Below, one piece after another: positions 23,867-34,325 of a stretch of DNA of 64,000 nt (its first letter is position 1; the number at the start of each line of letters is the position of its first letter). The notes below the pieces were generated by a model that did not search any database, was not told the DNA's origin, and saw only the letters and a list, made by a program, of their open reading frames with translations. The position numbers were made by a program, and so were the translations under genes. Origin of the DNA: Persicaria tinctoria. Taxonomy: Eukaryota > Streptophyta > Magnoliopsida > Caryophyllales > Polygonaceae. Location: assembly GCA_037127255.1 (NCBI GenBank), contig JBANSL010000013.1, positions 7,504,188 to 7,568,187 of the forward strand. Reading direction: 5' to 3'.

Positions 23867-24045
23867 TGTAAACAATCAGTAGGGTTTGATAATTGTGATT
23901 CTTGATTTCTTTCATTAACTTGGAATGAATATATAGATACAATGCTTGGGCTCTAAGGCCTATTGGATATGCACAGCGGATATGGAAAGATATACAAAAA
24001 TACAAAAGGATAGAAATATATCCTGAATAATATTATATCCTAATA
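23867..24045 (-). repeat. Copia-3 3' LTR
   Basis: It lies next to the purine tract (24046-24054 on the minus strand) and differs from its partner at one base. Its element-sense start is TATTAG. Confidence 0.95.
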
Positions 24046-24058
24046 CCCCCCCGCAAGC

Positions 24059-27000
24059 TCATGGAGGGTCACGAACATGGAGCTTGGAGCGCAGGGAGAG
24101 GAAACGAGCCGTACCGACCGCTTTGGTGAAGATGTCAGCAATCTGATCCTGACCGCGGACATGACGAACAATCAGAGAGCCATCCTCAACTTGCTCGCGA
24201 ACAAAGTAGTAATCAATCTTGATGTGTTTAGACCGCTGATGGAAAACTGGATTGGCAGACATGTAGGTTGCACTCAAATTGTCACACAAAACTATGGGAG
24301 GCCGAACAGCTGGAGCTCGCAATTCAGAAAGCAATTGTTGAATCCAAATGAGTTCTGTAGCGGCGAATGCAATGGCCCTGTATTCAGCTTCCGTACTGGA
24401 TTTGGCGACAATATTTTGCTTCTTAGATGCCCAGCTGATAAGATTACCACCATAGTAGATGGCAAACCCATGCTGAGAGCGACAGTCATCACCATCAGAT
24501 GCCCAACCGGCATCAGAGAAGGCCACAAGACGACTGTCAGTAAGGGGACAGAAGACAAGGCCAGAGGAAAGAGTACCTTTCAGGTAGCGAAGGATCCGCT
24601 TAACAGCTGACCAATGAACCTCAGTAGGGGAGTGCATGAATTGACAAACCCGGTTGACAGCATACGAAATTTCCGGCCGAGTGATGGTGGCATACTGAAG
24701 GGCACCAACAATGCTCCTGTAGAGGTGTGGATCCGAGTGAGGATCACCGTCACGAACTAACCGAGAGGCCGGCTCAGCAGGAGACGAAATGGGGCGAGCA
24801 TCTTGCATTTTACTTCGCAAGAGAAGATCGCGAATATACTTCTGCTGAGAGAGGACGATCTGATTTGATTGGCGGGTTAGTTCAATGCCGAGAAAGTAGT
24901 GAAGATCACCTAAGTCGCGCAAAGAGAAAGTCTGATTGAGAAGCCCAATGAATGTATCAATCTCTGCAGACACAGATCCAGTGACAATGAGGTCATCAAC
25001 ATAGACCAAGACGAGGAGAGTGGATGACCCCTGACGCCGAATAAATAGCGAGGTATCTGACTGGCAAGGACGGAAGCGATGCTGGAGGAGAAATTGTCGA
25101 AGCTTTGTGAACCAGGCACGGGGCGCTTGCTTCAGGCCATAAAGAGCTTTGCGAAGCAGACAAACAGCATGAGGAGAAGACTGATCAACTAACCCTGGAG
25201 GTTGTGCCATATACACCTGTTCAGAAAGATCACCATTCAAAAAGGCGTTATTAATGTCAACTTGTCGGAGAGGCCAGGACTGATGGAGAGCCAAGGAGAG
25301 CACAATGCGAATGGTGGTTGGTTTGACAACTGGACTGAAGGTGTCAAAGTAATCAACCCCTTCTTCCTGATTGAAGCCCTTTGCAACAAGGCGAGCCTTA
25401 TAACGCTCAATGGAACCATCAGCGCGACGCTTGATCCTGTAAACCCACTTACAACCAACAATGTTAGCATGCAGAGGGCGTTGTACAAGAGTCCAAGTCC
25501 CATTACGTATGAGGGCATCAAATTCAACTTGCATGGCATTCTGCCACTCAGGGGATTTGGAGGCTTGAAGGAAGGTTTTTGGTTCATCATACAAATCAGG
25601 AACAGAGGGAAGAGGGTGATTTGTGGTGATAAGAGCTTTGGGTTTCAATTTATTTGTTTGTGCTCGTGTGAGCATGGGATGTGTGCTATCAGCGGCAGGG
25701 CGAAAATAGGATGGAATGATGGGTTTCTCAGAAGAGATAGGAGAGGGAGACGTACCTTGAGATGGTGACACTTGAGCCGCAAGCTCCTCCTCTAAAGACC
25801 TTGAGACCGAGCCGGGAGTGGTCGACGTGGGCGCGCCAGGATCCAACGCGGGCGCGCCAGGATCCAGCGCGGGCGCGCCAGTATCAAGCGCGGGCGCGCC
25901 AGTGTTGGGAGTGGTGGTGGGGGTGTCGGCTGGAGATTGTGGTGAGGGTAGGGGCGATGGTAGCCAAGGGGAGGAAGCTTGCTGTAATAGGCTTAGGGTG
26001 GGGAGACGCGAGTCGGAGGATGGTGAGGGGGAGTGAACGGCTGTATGAGATGGGTATGGGAAGGTGGCTTCATCAAACATGACATGACGAGCGACATAGA
26101 CTCGATTTGTGGGAACATGAAGGCACAAGTACCCTTTGTGTTTGGAGCTGTAGCCAATGAAAATGCAAGGGGATGACCGAAACTCCAATTTGTTGGAGGT
26201 GTAAGGGCGCAGAAAAGGATAACAGAGGCACCCAAAAGTCTTAAGGAATTTGTAATCAGGGATTTTGCCATAAAGACTCTCAAAGGGAGACTTGTAATGC
26301 AACACAGGAGTGAGAGTCCTGTTGTGAAGGTAGACTGACGTGTGAAACGCATGCTCCCAGAAGCTCTGAGGGAGTTTAGCGTGAGAGAGCATGGCAAGAC
26401 CCTTTTCAACAATGGTCCTGTGACGACGCTCAGCAGCCCCATTTTGGGATTGAGTGTGAGGACAGGAGACTCTGTGTAAAATACCTTGAGACTGAAGAAA
26501 GGAGGAGACATTTCGATATTCTCCTCCCCAATCTGATTGGAACTGTTTGATGTTGCTAGAGAACTGGGTCTCAACCATTTTATAAAATAACTGAACATGA
26601 TGAAGGACCTGAGATTTATGAGTCAGAAAATATATCCAGACAAATTTGGTGTGATCATCCACAAAAATTAAAAAATATGAATTGCCATTAAAGGATGCAA
26701 CAGGAGCAGGGCCCCAGACATCAGAGTACACTAATTCAAAAGGATGCTGACTGGACTCATGTGGACTATTGAGAGGGAGTCGATGACTCTTCCCAAGTTG
26801 ACAGGACTCACAAACTCTTTTAAGATTATTCAAAGACACTGGTAATTGAAATCTAGATACTAGACGACGGAAAACAGACTCATGCGGATGACCAAGACGC
26901 TCATGCCATGTTTGAAGGCTTGTCTTTTCTCCAAGAAAGGCTTGATGGGGTGGCCGAGATGGATCAGGTGGTTGGAGATGGTAAAGCCCGTTCTCAACGA

Positions 27001-28432
27001 TTCCTTTGAGGAGGGTGCGGCCCTGCATGTCCTTCACAAAGCAAGCAGATGGGTAAAATAACATGTAAACATTGTTGTCTTTGGTCAATTGAGAAACACT
27101 CAAGAGGCTTTTTCGAATTTGAGGAACAAATAGGATGTTATGTAAACGAATGGGTTTAGGATTGGCAGGCAAGGAAGAAGAGCCCAAATAAGTAATAGGA
27201 AGGGACATACCATTGCCCACCTGCAGACCTTCATTGCCAGTGTAATCAGAGTGAACAGAAAGATTACCAAAATCAGCTGTCACATGGTTGGTTGCACCAG
27301 AGTCAAAGTACCAGTTGGGATCAACTAGTGTGGACGGAGGAGCACCAACGGTGAAGGCATGGCGCTGTGGCGAAGGCTGCTGAAACTGCTGCTGAAGCTG
27401 CTGCTGGTCGGAATGCTGGGGTGTGCCGCGACCGCCGCCAGATCTGCCTCCACGACCGCCTCCTCTAACACCGCGACGACCGCTAGTGTTGTTCGTGGGA
27501 GGAAAGTCGTTGGTGTTGAGACGCTGCCAGCAGTTGATGGCCTCATGACCAGTCCTAGAGCAGATCTGACATTGAGGACGTGGTCGAGAGGGATCATGAG
27601 GGGGTTGTTCGGGACGCCCTGTGGATTGGGAGGAGCGACTGCCACGACTTGCCACATTAGCCGAGAGGGCCGAGTCAGAGGCGGGAACAAGAGACGCTGC
27701 AATGTGCTCCTCCTCCCGAAGAAGAAGACCAAGTAATTCATCAGAGGAAATCGGATCCCTCTGCATGTTGTAGGATGTGAGAAAGGCCGAGTAAGATGCT
27801 CCAAGGCCGTTGAGAATGCATTCGACGAAGTCGGCATCAGAAACAATGTAGGCGCATTCTGCTAAAGCATCAGAAAAGGAACGCTTTTTCTCAACATACT
27901 CGAGAATGGTGAGCGAACCTTTCTGAAGATTTTGCATCTGTTGTTTGAGATGCATCTGACGAGCATGAGTCTGAGCAAAGAACATACGCTCAAGGATTGT
28001 CCAGGCTTCATGGGTGGACTGCGCGCGAGCAACATGAGCGAGGAGCGGTGTTGTGAGGGTTGATCGGATCCAAAGAAGAACCAGACGGTCCTTCTTCTTC
28101 CAATCGGCATAGGCGGGGTTGGGTGGCGCGGGCGCGGGTGCGCCAGTGTCGGGAGTGGTGGTGGGGGCATCAAGGGTGGCTGTGGGAGCGTTGGATTTGA
28201 GAAGAAAGGGTTCAAGGTCAAACGCCTCGAGGGCAGATTTGATTGCGTGTCGCCAGAGGGTATAATTGGAGCGATCAAGGCGAACATTGAGATTGGGAAA
28301 TTGGAGAGCCGGGAGAGGGCCGGTTCCAGAGGCCGCTAGGAGGATGTTGCCTGAGTTCTTGGTGCCGTCGGTGGGGTTGGGTGTGGTGTTGGAAACAACG
28401 GCGCCGGAGGGTGGGGTTTGGTCGGCAGACAT
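24059..28432 (-). CDS. Copia-3 Gag-Pol polyprotein (1457 aa)
   Basis: A single frame carries all functions. Gag contains a PTTTPDTGAPAP insert (about residues 90-105), a CCHC knuckle CQICSRTGHEAINC (about 286) and a G/R-rich plus Q-rich tail. The protease motif is DSGATNHV (about 376) and the GAG-pre-integrase motif is TWHERLGHP. The integrase residues lie in YSDVWGP (about 573), QSDWGGEY (about 634) and NGAAERRH. A proline-rich linker carries four GAPALD-type repeats (about 841-868). RT has YVDD (about 1142). RNase H has SDAGWAS, where many relatives have DADWAG, and STEAEYR. The frame is undamaged and the copy looks competent, with the RNase H Asp region worth checking. The stop lies just before the purine tract. 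Confidence 0.95.
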   Translation of the reverse strand: MSADQTPPSGAVVSNTTPNPTDGTKNSGNILLAASGTGPLPALQFPNLNVRLDRSNYTLWRHAIKSALEAFDLEPFLLKSNAPTATLDAPTTTPDTGAPAPAPPNPAYADWKKKDRLVLLWIRSTLTTPLLAHVARAQSTHEAWTILERMFFAQTHARQMHLKQQMQNLQKGSLTILEYVEKKRSFSDALAECAYIVSDADFVECILNGLGASYSAFLTSYNMQRDPISSDELLGLLLREEEHIAASLVPASDSALSANVASRGSRSSQSTGRPEQPPHDPSRPRPQCQICSRTGHEAINCWQRLNTNDFPPTNNTSGRRGVRGGGRGGRSGGGRGTPQHSDQQQLQQQFQQPSPQRHAFTVGAPPSTLVDPNWYFDSGATNHVTADFGNLSVHSDYTGNEGLQVGNGMSLPITYLGSSSLPANPKPIRLHNILFVPQIRKSLLSVSQLTKDNNVYMLFYPSACFVKDMQGRTLLKGIVENGLYHLQPPDPSRPPHQAFLGEKTSLQTWHERLGHPHESVFRRLVSRFQLPVSLNNLKRVCESCQLGKSHRLPLNSPHESSQHPFELVYSDVWGPAPVASFNGNSYFLIFVDDHTKFVWIYFLTHKSQVLHHVQLFYKMVETQFSSNIKQFQSDWGGEYRNVSSFLQSQGILHRVSCPHTQSQNGAAERRHRTIVEKGLAMLSHAKLPQSFWEHAFHTSVYLHNRTLTPVLHYKSPFESLYGKIPDYKFLKTFGCLCYPFLRPYTSNKLEFRSSPCIFIGYSSKHKGYLCLHVPTNRVYVARHVMFDEATFPYPSHTAVHSPSPSSDSRLPTLSLLQQASSPWLPSPLPSPQSPADTPTTTPNTGAPALDTGAPALDPGAPALDPGAPTSTTPGSVSRSLEEELAAQVSPSQGTSPSPISSEKPIIPSYFRPAADSTHPMLTRAQTNKLKPKALITTNHPLPSVPDLYDEPKTFLQASKSPEWQNAMQVEFDALIRNGTWTLVQRPLHANIVGCKWVYRIKRRADGSIERYKARLVAKGFNQEEGVDYFDTFSPVVKPTTIRIVLSLALHQSWPLRQVDINNAFLNGDLSEQVYMAQPPGLVDQSSPHAVCLLRKALYGLKQAPRAWFTKLRQFLLQHRFRPCQSDTSLFIRRQGSSTLLVLVYVDDLIVTGSVSAEIDTFIGLLNQTFSLRDLGDLHYFLGIELTRQSNQIVLSQQKYIRDLLLRSKMQDARPISSPAEPASRLVRDGDPHSDPHLYRSIVGALQYATITRPEISYAVNRVCQFMHSPTEVHWSAVKRILRYLKGTLSSGLVFCPLTDSRLVAFSDAGWASDGDDCRSQHGFAIYYGGNLISWASKKQNIVAKSSTEAEYRAIAFAATELIWIQQLLSELRAPAVRPPIVLCDNLSATYMSANPVFHQRSKHIKIDYYFVREQVEDGSLIVRHVRGQDQIADIFTKAVGTARFLSLRSKLHVRDPP
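25829..25923 (-). repeat. 21-bp minisatellite in the Copia-3 linker
   Basis: On the plus strand GGGCGCGCC recurs at 25829, 25850, 25871 and 25892, exactly 21 bases apart. Read as coded, each unit begins GGCGCGCCCGCG and encodes seven residues including GAPALD. The last unit continues into a stretch (25892-25923) that matches 28138-28169 in the gag part of the same gene at 30 of 32 bases. Confidence 0.9.
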
Positions 28433-28477
28433 GGTCGGCGGCGGCGAAAGGGAAAAAGATTAGAAGGATCGGGTTAA

Positions 28478-28488
28478 GGCTGATACCA
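28478..28488 (-). other. Copia-3 primer binding site
   Basis: The minus strand reads TGGTATCAGCC directly after the 5' LTR, matching the initiator tRNA-Met site over its first nine bases. Confidence 0.85.
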
Positions 28489-28667
28489 TGTAAACAATCA
28501 GTAGGGTTTGATAATTGTGATTCTTGATTTCTTTCATTAACTTGGAATGAATATATAGATACAATGTTTGGGCTCTAAGGCCTATTGGATATGCACAGCG
28601 GATATGGAAAGATATACAAAAATACAAAAGGATAGAAATATATCCTGAATAATATTATATCCTAATA
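28489..28667 (-). repeat. Copia-3 5' LTR
   Basis: It is 179 bp, has the same ends as the partner LTR and is followed by the target duplication GGATT at 28668-28672. Confidence 0.95.
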
Positions 28668-28674
28668 GGATTGA

Positions 28675-28854
28675 ACGGATGTTGGCGGAGATCGTCGAGT
28701 GGTTCAGGATGCGAACCTCTATGTGGCCATGGTTAGTGGCAGCATTATCGTCAAGACTGGGTTGAGATTCGACGTTCCCGCTAACCTCATTCCGGCCAAT
28801 TTCAAGATCCCCGTCTCCGGCAACGACTACTGCGTCTGGGAGAAGAGCTCTTAA
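28675..28854 (+). pseudogene. Unrecognised coding-like fragment right of Copia-3
   Basis: An open frame of 59 codons runs to a TAA at 28852-28854. It contains [31 protein letters not shown] and ends [12 protein letters not shown]-rich codon use contrasts with the AT-rich surroundings and resembles the piece at 23690-23866, so both probably belonged to one segment before Copia-3 inserted. I do not recognise the protein, and no start codon or full gene is present. Confidence 0.4.
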
Positions 28855-29039
28855 CTTAATTTCTCGTTACCAATCAGCAATTCAACCTTAATGATTAATT
28901 ATATATGTGCTCAGTAGATTGACCAAAAACAAAAATGTGCTCAGTAGAGGGATGATCATGGCCGATTCAAGGAAATGCATGTATGATTGCTTCTCTATGA
29001 ATAAACTTATTATACTATAACTTTTATCCGTATTTAATT

Positions 29040-30560
29040 TTGGTGCAATTGTTTTAATACTAAGTGGTTCATGATTTTTATACGAAAAGGTTCAGGGTTT
29101 TTATATCAAGTGGTTCAGAATTTTAAACTAAGTAGTTCGGGGTTTTAATACCAAGTGGCTCAGGGTTTTTATACCAAGTGGTTTAGGGTTTTTAATACCA
29201 AGTGGTTCACGAAGTAAATAGTATTGGTTCGTGAATCATTTTCCTTAAAAAAAATAAACAAATAAATAATTAAAAATTAAGTATTAAGAGAAAATAAAAG
29301 AAGAATGAAAACTTCATGAACCACTTCTTTATAATTTAATGAATCACTTCTTGATAACTTGTGAACCATGTGAATCACTACAAATAAAATGGTTGAACCA
29401 TTGTGAAAAAAGTTGCTGAATCACTGTAAATAAAATTGTTGAACCACTGTGAATAAAATGGTTCAAGGTTTTAATACCAAGTGGTTCAGGGGTTTATACC
29501 AAGTGGTTCAATGTTTTAATACCAAACGGTTCAACATATATAAATAGAAGTGGTTCACGAAGTAAATAGAAGTGATTCATGAAATAAATTCTAGTGGTTC
29601 ATGAATGATAGAGTAGTGGTTCATCAAATAAAGAATAGTAGTTCATCAAATGAAAAGTATTGGTTCATGAACTATTTTATTTTAAAAACAAACAAACAAA
29701 CAAATAAATAAATGAATGAATAAACATTAATAAAAATGAAGGATGAAAATTTTACAATTATTAAATAGTGTTGGTTCATGAAAAAAATAATATTGGTTCA
29801 TCAACCATTTTATTTTAAAAACAAATAAATAATTAATTAAAAAAATAAACACTAAAAGAAAATAAAATAAGAATGAAATAAATAAATAGTAACCGATCAT
29901 GAAATAAATAGTAGAGACTTGAAATGAAAGTGTAATACCAATTGGTTCAGTGTTTTAAAACCAAGTGGTTCAGGGTTTTTATTACCAAGTGGTTCTGGGG
30001 TTTTAATACAAAGTGGTTCATGGTTTTAATACCAAGTGGTTCAGGGGTTTTATACGAAGTGGTTCAGGGTTTTTATACCAAGTAGTTCATCAAATAAATA
30101 GAGAGTAGTGGTTCATCAAATAAATAGTATTGGTTCATGAAACATTTTCTTTTAAAATAATTAATTAATAAATTAAAAATAAACATTAAAAGAAAATAAA
30201 AGAAGAATGAAAATTTTACAATTATTAAATAGTAGTGGTTCATGAAATAAAGAATAGTGATTCATCAAATAAAGAGTAGTGGTTCATCATGTAAATATTA
30301 TTGGTTTATGAAATAAATAATATTGGTCCATGAACCATTTTATTTTAAAAATAAATAAATAATTAAAAATAAGAATTAAAAGAAAATAAAAGAAGAAGAA
30401 TTTTTTTACAATTATTAAATAGTAGTGATTCATGAAATAAAGAGTAGTGATTCATGAAATATATAGTATTGGTTCATGAACCATTTTATGTTAAAAACAA
30501 ACAAATAAATAATTAGAAAATAAACATTAAAAGAAGATAAAAGAAGAATGAATTTTTTTA
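29040..30560. repeat. GGTTCA-rich complex tandem repeat field
   Basis: The word GTGGTTCA and variants occur dozens of times, in two alternating contexts: AGGGTTTTAATACCAAGTG, and TGAAATAAATAGTA. About six copies of a longer block (CATTTTATTTTAAAA, AATAATTAAAAATAAACATT, AAAATAAAAGAAGAATGAAA) appear near 29230, 29665, 29795, 30140, 30325 and 30480. GGTTCATGAACC palindromes mark some joints. There is no coding potential. It may be the inside of a larger non-autonomous transposon that begins near 23482, but no matching end was found. Confidence 0.75.
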
Positions 30561-30643
30561 TTATGAAATATATATATTAATATGTATCTTAATGTATAGT
30601 TAATAAATTTACGTGAAAACATTTTACTTATAATTAGAAAAAT

Positions 30644-31899
30644 GGGAAATTCCGAATGGTACCCTCAAGATTAATGCTATTCCGCTTGGTGTCCCATGCT
30701 TTTACATCTTCCGAATGGTACCCTTAAACTTTTATAAAATTCCGTTCCGTGCCCATCACCCCCACAAAGCCTTTAACTCCGTTTCTTTTTTTTTCTTTTT
30801 TTAAAATGATACTATCTTGTCTTCAACCTGTACAGCTGTACTGTACATGTACACCTTTTCAATTTCATCGTCACTTCTAACATTGAATCCACAAGAAATT
30901 GAAGATGAGAAAGAAAGTATGGACAATAGCTTCCTTATCAATTCCTTGCTTTCTATGTTTTCTTTGCCCTTTTGTTGGGAAGAAGCTCTATCAATACACT
31001 GTAATGGAGCCATGGAGGTCTACACTCCAATTATTGTGTACTTCTTTGGCCTATGGCAGTATGGCTGCAACTTTGCGATCTCGAGCCACCTTCCACCGCT
31101 TCCTTCTTCTTTGCCATAAGTGATCGTAAGGTCGTGGCGCCACCGCCTCTATGGGCTCCGGTGAAGACCACGGTGACGAGCGACGCCGCCAAGCCCCAAG
31201 TTCGATATGGAAGAATAAGAACACCAAAACAAAACCCAAATCGCACCCATCTCCAAGTTCAATCACGAATTGAACAAAGCGAGTAGATTCCAGATTCTCA
31301 AAATCATCAACCAATTCGAAAAAATAAACCTTCAAATCTCAAATGTAAATTTCAGGTTATAAACCCTAATTCTCAGATAAAAAAAAAACAGGCAGTTTTC
31401 AATGAATTCGAAATAAATAAAGAGCAATCAAAGCATCTATTTTATGAGATTCATCAAGAATTGCACGGACCATCCACAATAGGTTCGAATTGAAGTCAAA
31501 ATTACCCAAATCCACATTCACATACTCGTAGGGAACAAGAAGAAAAAAAAAATTCCAGAAATCCACATTCGAAGAATCATATGGAAATCCGAGGAATGAA
31601 GGGGCATAAAAAATACAAGGAAAGATGTTGAAGGAGAGGTATCAAAATTATGGAAATCCATGTTTGCCTTGCTACTCATGATGAATCGCCATAGGAGGAG
31701 TGAGGTTGAAGAAGATACGGAGGAGCATTTAATTTAATTGTATTATTTTATTAAACAAAAGAAACAGAGTTGGGAGTTTTAGTTTTATGGGCACGGAACG
31801 GAATTTTATAAAAGTTTAAGGGTACCATTCGGAAAATGTAAAAGCATGGGACACCAAGCGGAATAGCATTAATCTTGAGGGTACCATTCGGAATTTCCC
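30644..31899. mobile_element. Non-autonomous MULE with GC-rich core (possible Pack-MULE)
   Basis: Long inverted ends begin GGGAAATTCCGAATGGTACC and stay nearly complementary for about 130 bases (30644-30775 and 31767-31899). The flanking 9-bp duplication TAGAAAAAT (30635-30643, 31900-31908) is exact, as for Mutator-like elements. No transposase is present. The core at about 30890-31260 is GC-richer (CGTGGCGCCACCGCC, GAGCGACGCCGCCAAG) and has overlapping open frames of 70-100 codons that I do not recognise. Captured host sequence is plausible. Confidence 0.87.
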
Positions 31900-31995
31900 T
31901 AGAAAAATATATATATTAAAAGTTGTAAAATCGATTTTGAGGCATTTCACTGACTAATAAATTCTGATAGATGCAAATAATGGCAAGAGATACTA

Positions 31996-32051
31996 GTTGG
32001 CAAAATGGTAGAGGTGCTGTGTAGCTATACCAAGTTTAAAGGTTCAATCCC
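31996..32051 (+). repeat. tRNA-derived SINE-like head
   Basis: TGGCAAAATGGTAGAGG resembles a pol III A box and GGTTCAATCCC (32041-32051) a B box, about 35 bases apart, as in tRNA-derived SINEs. A GC-rich tail follows to about 32190. No target duplication was identified. Confidence 0.4.
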
Positions 32052-32271
32052 CAGCACGCGCAATTTGGCCTTTTTTTTAATTATTTGGCTGGCGCGTGTG
32101 GTGCAAGCGCGGGGCATGCGGGTGGGCGAGTAGTGGACTGCGCTTTTGTGTTGCATTGGGAGCTTAGGCACGCGCGCTCCGACCTAATTTTTTTCAATTA
32201 ATTTAATCTATTTGGACCAATAAGATTGTTTCTTTCCTTCTCACTTTTGGTGACCTTTGCACCTGAACCCA

Positions 32272-32275
<4 letters not shown>

Positions 32276-32354
<79 letters not shown>
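32276..32354. repeat. (TA)n(GA)n compound microsatellite
   Basis: A TA run (32276-32323) passes directly into a GA run (32324-32354). Confidence 0.98.
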
Positions 32355-32359
<5 letters not shown>

Positions 32360-33495
32360 CGAGAAACCACCGGTCGGGTCATATTTCGGATTTATTTTGT
32401 TTTTGTTATAAGGTCAGGATCAATCTACTTACTAATATAAAAGCTTAAGCTATTGTGTAAAATACTTTTCCACTCTTGTATTTTATGTTATTTTTACCAC
32501 CCATAACCAATGTGAGATGACTGTTTTTTCCCCAACTGACAAGTTTTAACAAGCGGAGAAACTAAATACACCACAAATTAATCTACACGTCGAAATGGAC
32601 GTGCAGATTTGCAGTGTGTTATAATTAATTAAAAAATCTTGCTAATTAATTAAAAATGAATGCACGTTAGAATGAACGTGCATTTAAGAAGAAGGATTTA
32701 CGGTGTATCTAACAATACCCTTTAACAAATCAGAATGGTTCAATAAAAAAGGACTTACGAGTAGTATTGAATCCTGAATGACCACTTTTGTTTACCAAAT
32801 TCAAGACATGTTATAACAATCTCTCAAGACATGTCTTAAATAATTCTTCAAACTATATATTACTATATGTAGTATAATGATTAAACCGACCTAACTAACA
32901 AATGTTGAGCGGATCTAGCCTAACAATTACCATTAATTATTAGTTAATACTTAGTATATATGGGTATATATATGAGAGTATGAGACCGATCACTACAATT
33001 TCAGGAGAGAGATATTTTTTTTTGTTGACGCAGAGAGAATCAATCAAAATCAAATGGGTGTTTGTATTTAATTTTAGACCAAAATATTAGTTACGTCTAT
33101 TAATTAAATATATTTTATATATATTTAGTTAGATTAATTAACATTAATGTATAATTTGTTGTTCATAGACATGCATGCTTTGGTAAGCCGCACTTCTCAC
33201 GTGTAAGATTCTCATATCATTTGTTTAAATTATACACTTATGTCTAATACAGGTAAGAATAAATCTTTATATTATTAAATTATATATTTATTTAAATTAT
33301 ACACTTATTTTTTGGTAGAAAATCTTTTCCGATTTAGATTTTTATCCCATGTCCCTAAGGTATAGGATAGAAAGACCGAAAAACCAATTCCATTTTCAAT
33401 GTTAGGCTTATTGATGATGCACGCTTAACTTCCTTTTATAGTACCCTACCTCCAAGGGAAGTCGCCGATGCCTCCTTAAAAGACAATAATATGAA
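32355..33495. other. Intergenic AT-rich spacer
   Basis: No gene is seen. A short inverted pair CTACACGTCGAAATGGACGTG / CACGTTAGAATGAACGTG lies at about 32583-32682. Confidence 0.5.
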
Positions 33496-33640
33496 CTCCC
33501 TTCGTTTCCTTTTAATTGACTTTTTACTATTTATACACGTTTTTTAAGGTGTGAAAAACTATATAAAATAATAAATTTTTAAATAATTTTTTTCCAATAA
33601 TCTCATATTTATTGGTGATAAATATAATATCTAGTAATGC
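33496..33640. repeat. One-sided remnant of a Stowaway-like MITE
   Basis: It starts CTCCCTTCGTTTCC and shares TTTTTACTATT, ACACGTTTTTT, AAAACTATATAAAAT and TTTTTAAATAATTTTTTT with the complete MITE at 60166-60402. Only about half the element is present. Confidence 0.5.
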
Positions 33641-33998
33641 TTTCTTTTGATCAATTTTTATGTGCTCTTATGGAATTAAATTAATTATTAATTTTTATTA
33701 TTATTATTTTATAGCAACCTCTAATCAATTCATAGGTGTGCTAAAGTTCAATGCATTAAGGCAAGACAAGTTGCCAACCGGTGTTTATGACATAATTAAG
33801 GATAATGCAAAAACATTTAATATATCTGTCTTAAAATATTTGATGTTTTCTTTTTGACGTAATTTTTAATGATGATAAAAACTACATTGTATAAAATATC
33901 AACTTTTAATTTCTGGTAATTTTTAAAATAGCTTCATACATATTATTTAAATAACTATTTTGATACAAAAGAGTGTATAATCTTCAGATAAAAAAACA

Positions 33999-34325
33999 AT
34001 GCAAGAGATTGCGCAATCTTCAATAGTTGAAAGTGAGTGTGCAATCATCGTCAATGCTATCAATCAAGTGAACAATATACAATGGGAGATCGCTCAAATA
34101 ATCCAAGAGATCCCTTCGTTAAGCAAATATTTTGAGAGCGTCACATTTCAACACTGCTACAGAGAGCTGAGAGGCGAATGGTGCAGCTGACTTTCTTGCT
34201 AAATCGCAATTGAATTGTAATTTTATTTTGAGTTCCTGTTGTTGTGAGTTCCAGAACATCATCTTACGAGATGATCATAGATGTCGGTAGTGCATCCAAT
34301 TTATTGCTTACTGTAAAAAAAAATG
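33999..34325 (+). pseudogene. LINE remnant with RNase H domain
   Basis: The frame reads SIVESECAIIVNAINQVNN, typical of the RNase H (RVT_3) domain of plant LINEs. After a frame change near 34170 it reads ANGAADFLAKSQ, the domain's C-terminal motif. A short ATCATCT/AGATGAT stem (34259-34276) and an A-run (about 34316-34325) follow. The rest of the LINE is absent. Confidence 0.6.

Larger units (their letters stand above)
23867..28667 (-). mobile_element. Copia-3: intact young Ty1/copia LTR retrotransposon
   Basis: The two 179-bp LTRs (23867-24045 and 28489-28667) differ at one base (C/T in ACAATG.TTGGG). The flanking duplication is GGATT (23862-23866, 28668-28672). On the minus strand the primer site TGGTATCAGCC follows the 5' LTR and the purine tract GCGGGGGGG precedes the 3' LTR. 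One open frame of 1457 codons fills the interior. In element orientation the LTR starts TATTAG and ends TTTACA, so the 5' dinucleotide is TA rather than TG in both copies. Confidence 0.96.

Noticed and set aside
24077..27736. Plus-strand open frames up to 188 codons
   Set aside because: They are shadows of the intact Copia-3 polyprotein on the other strand.
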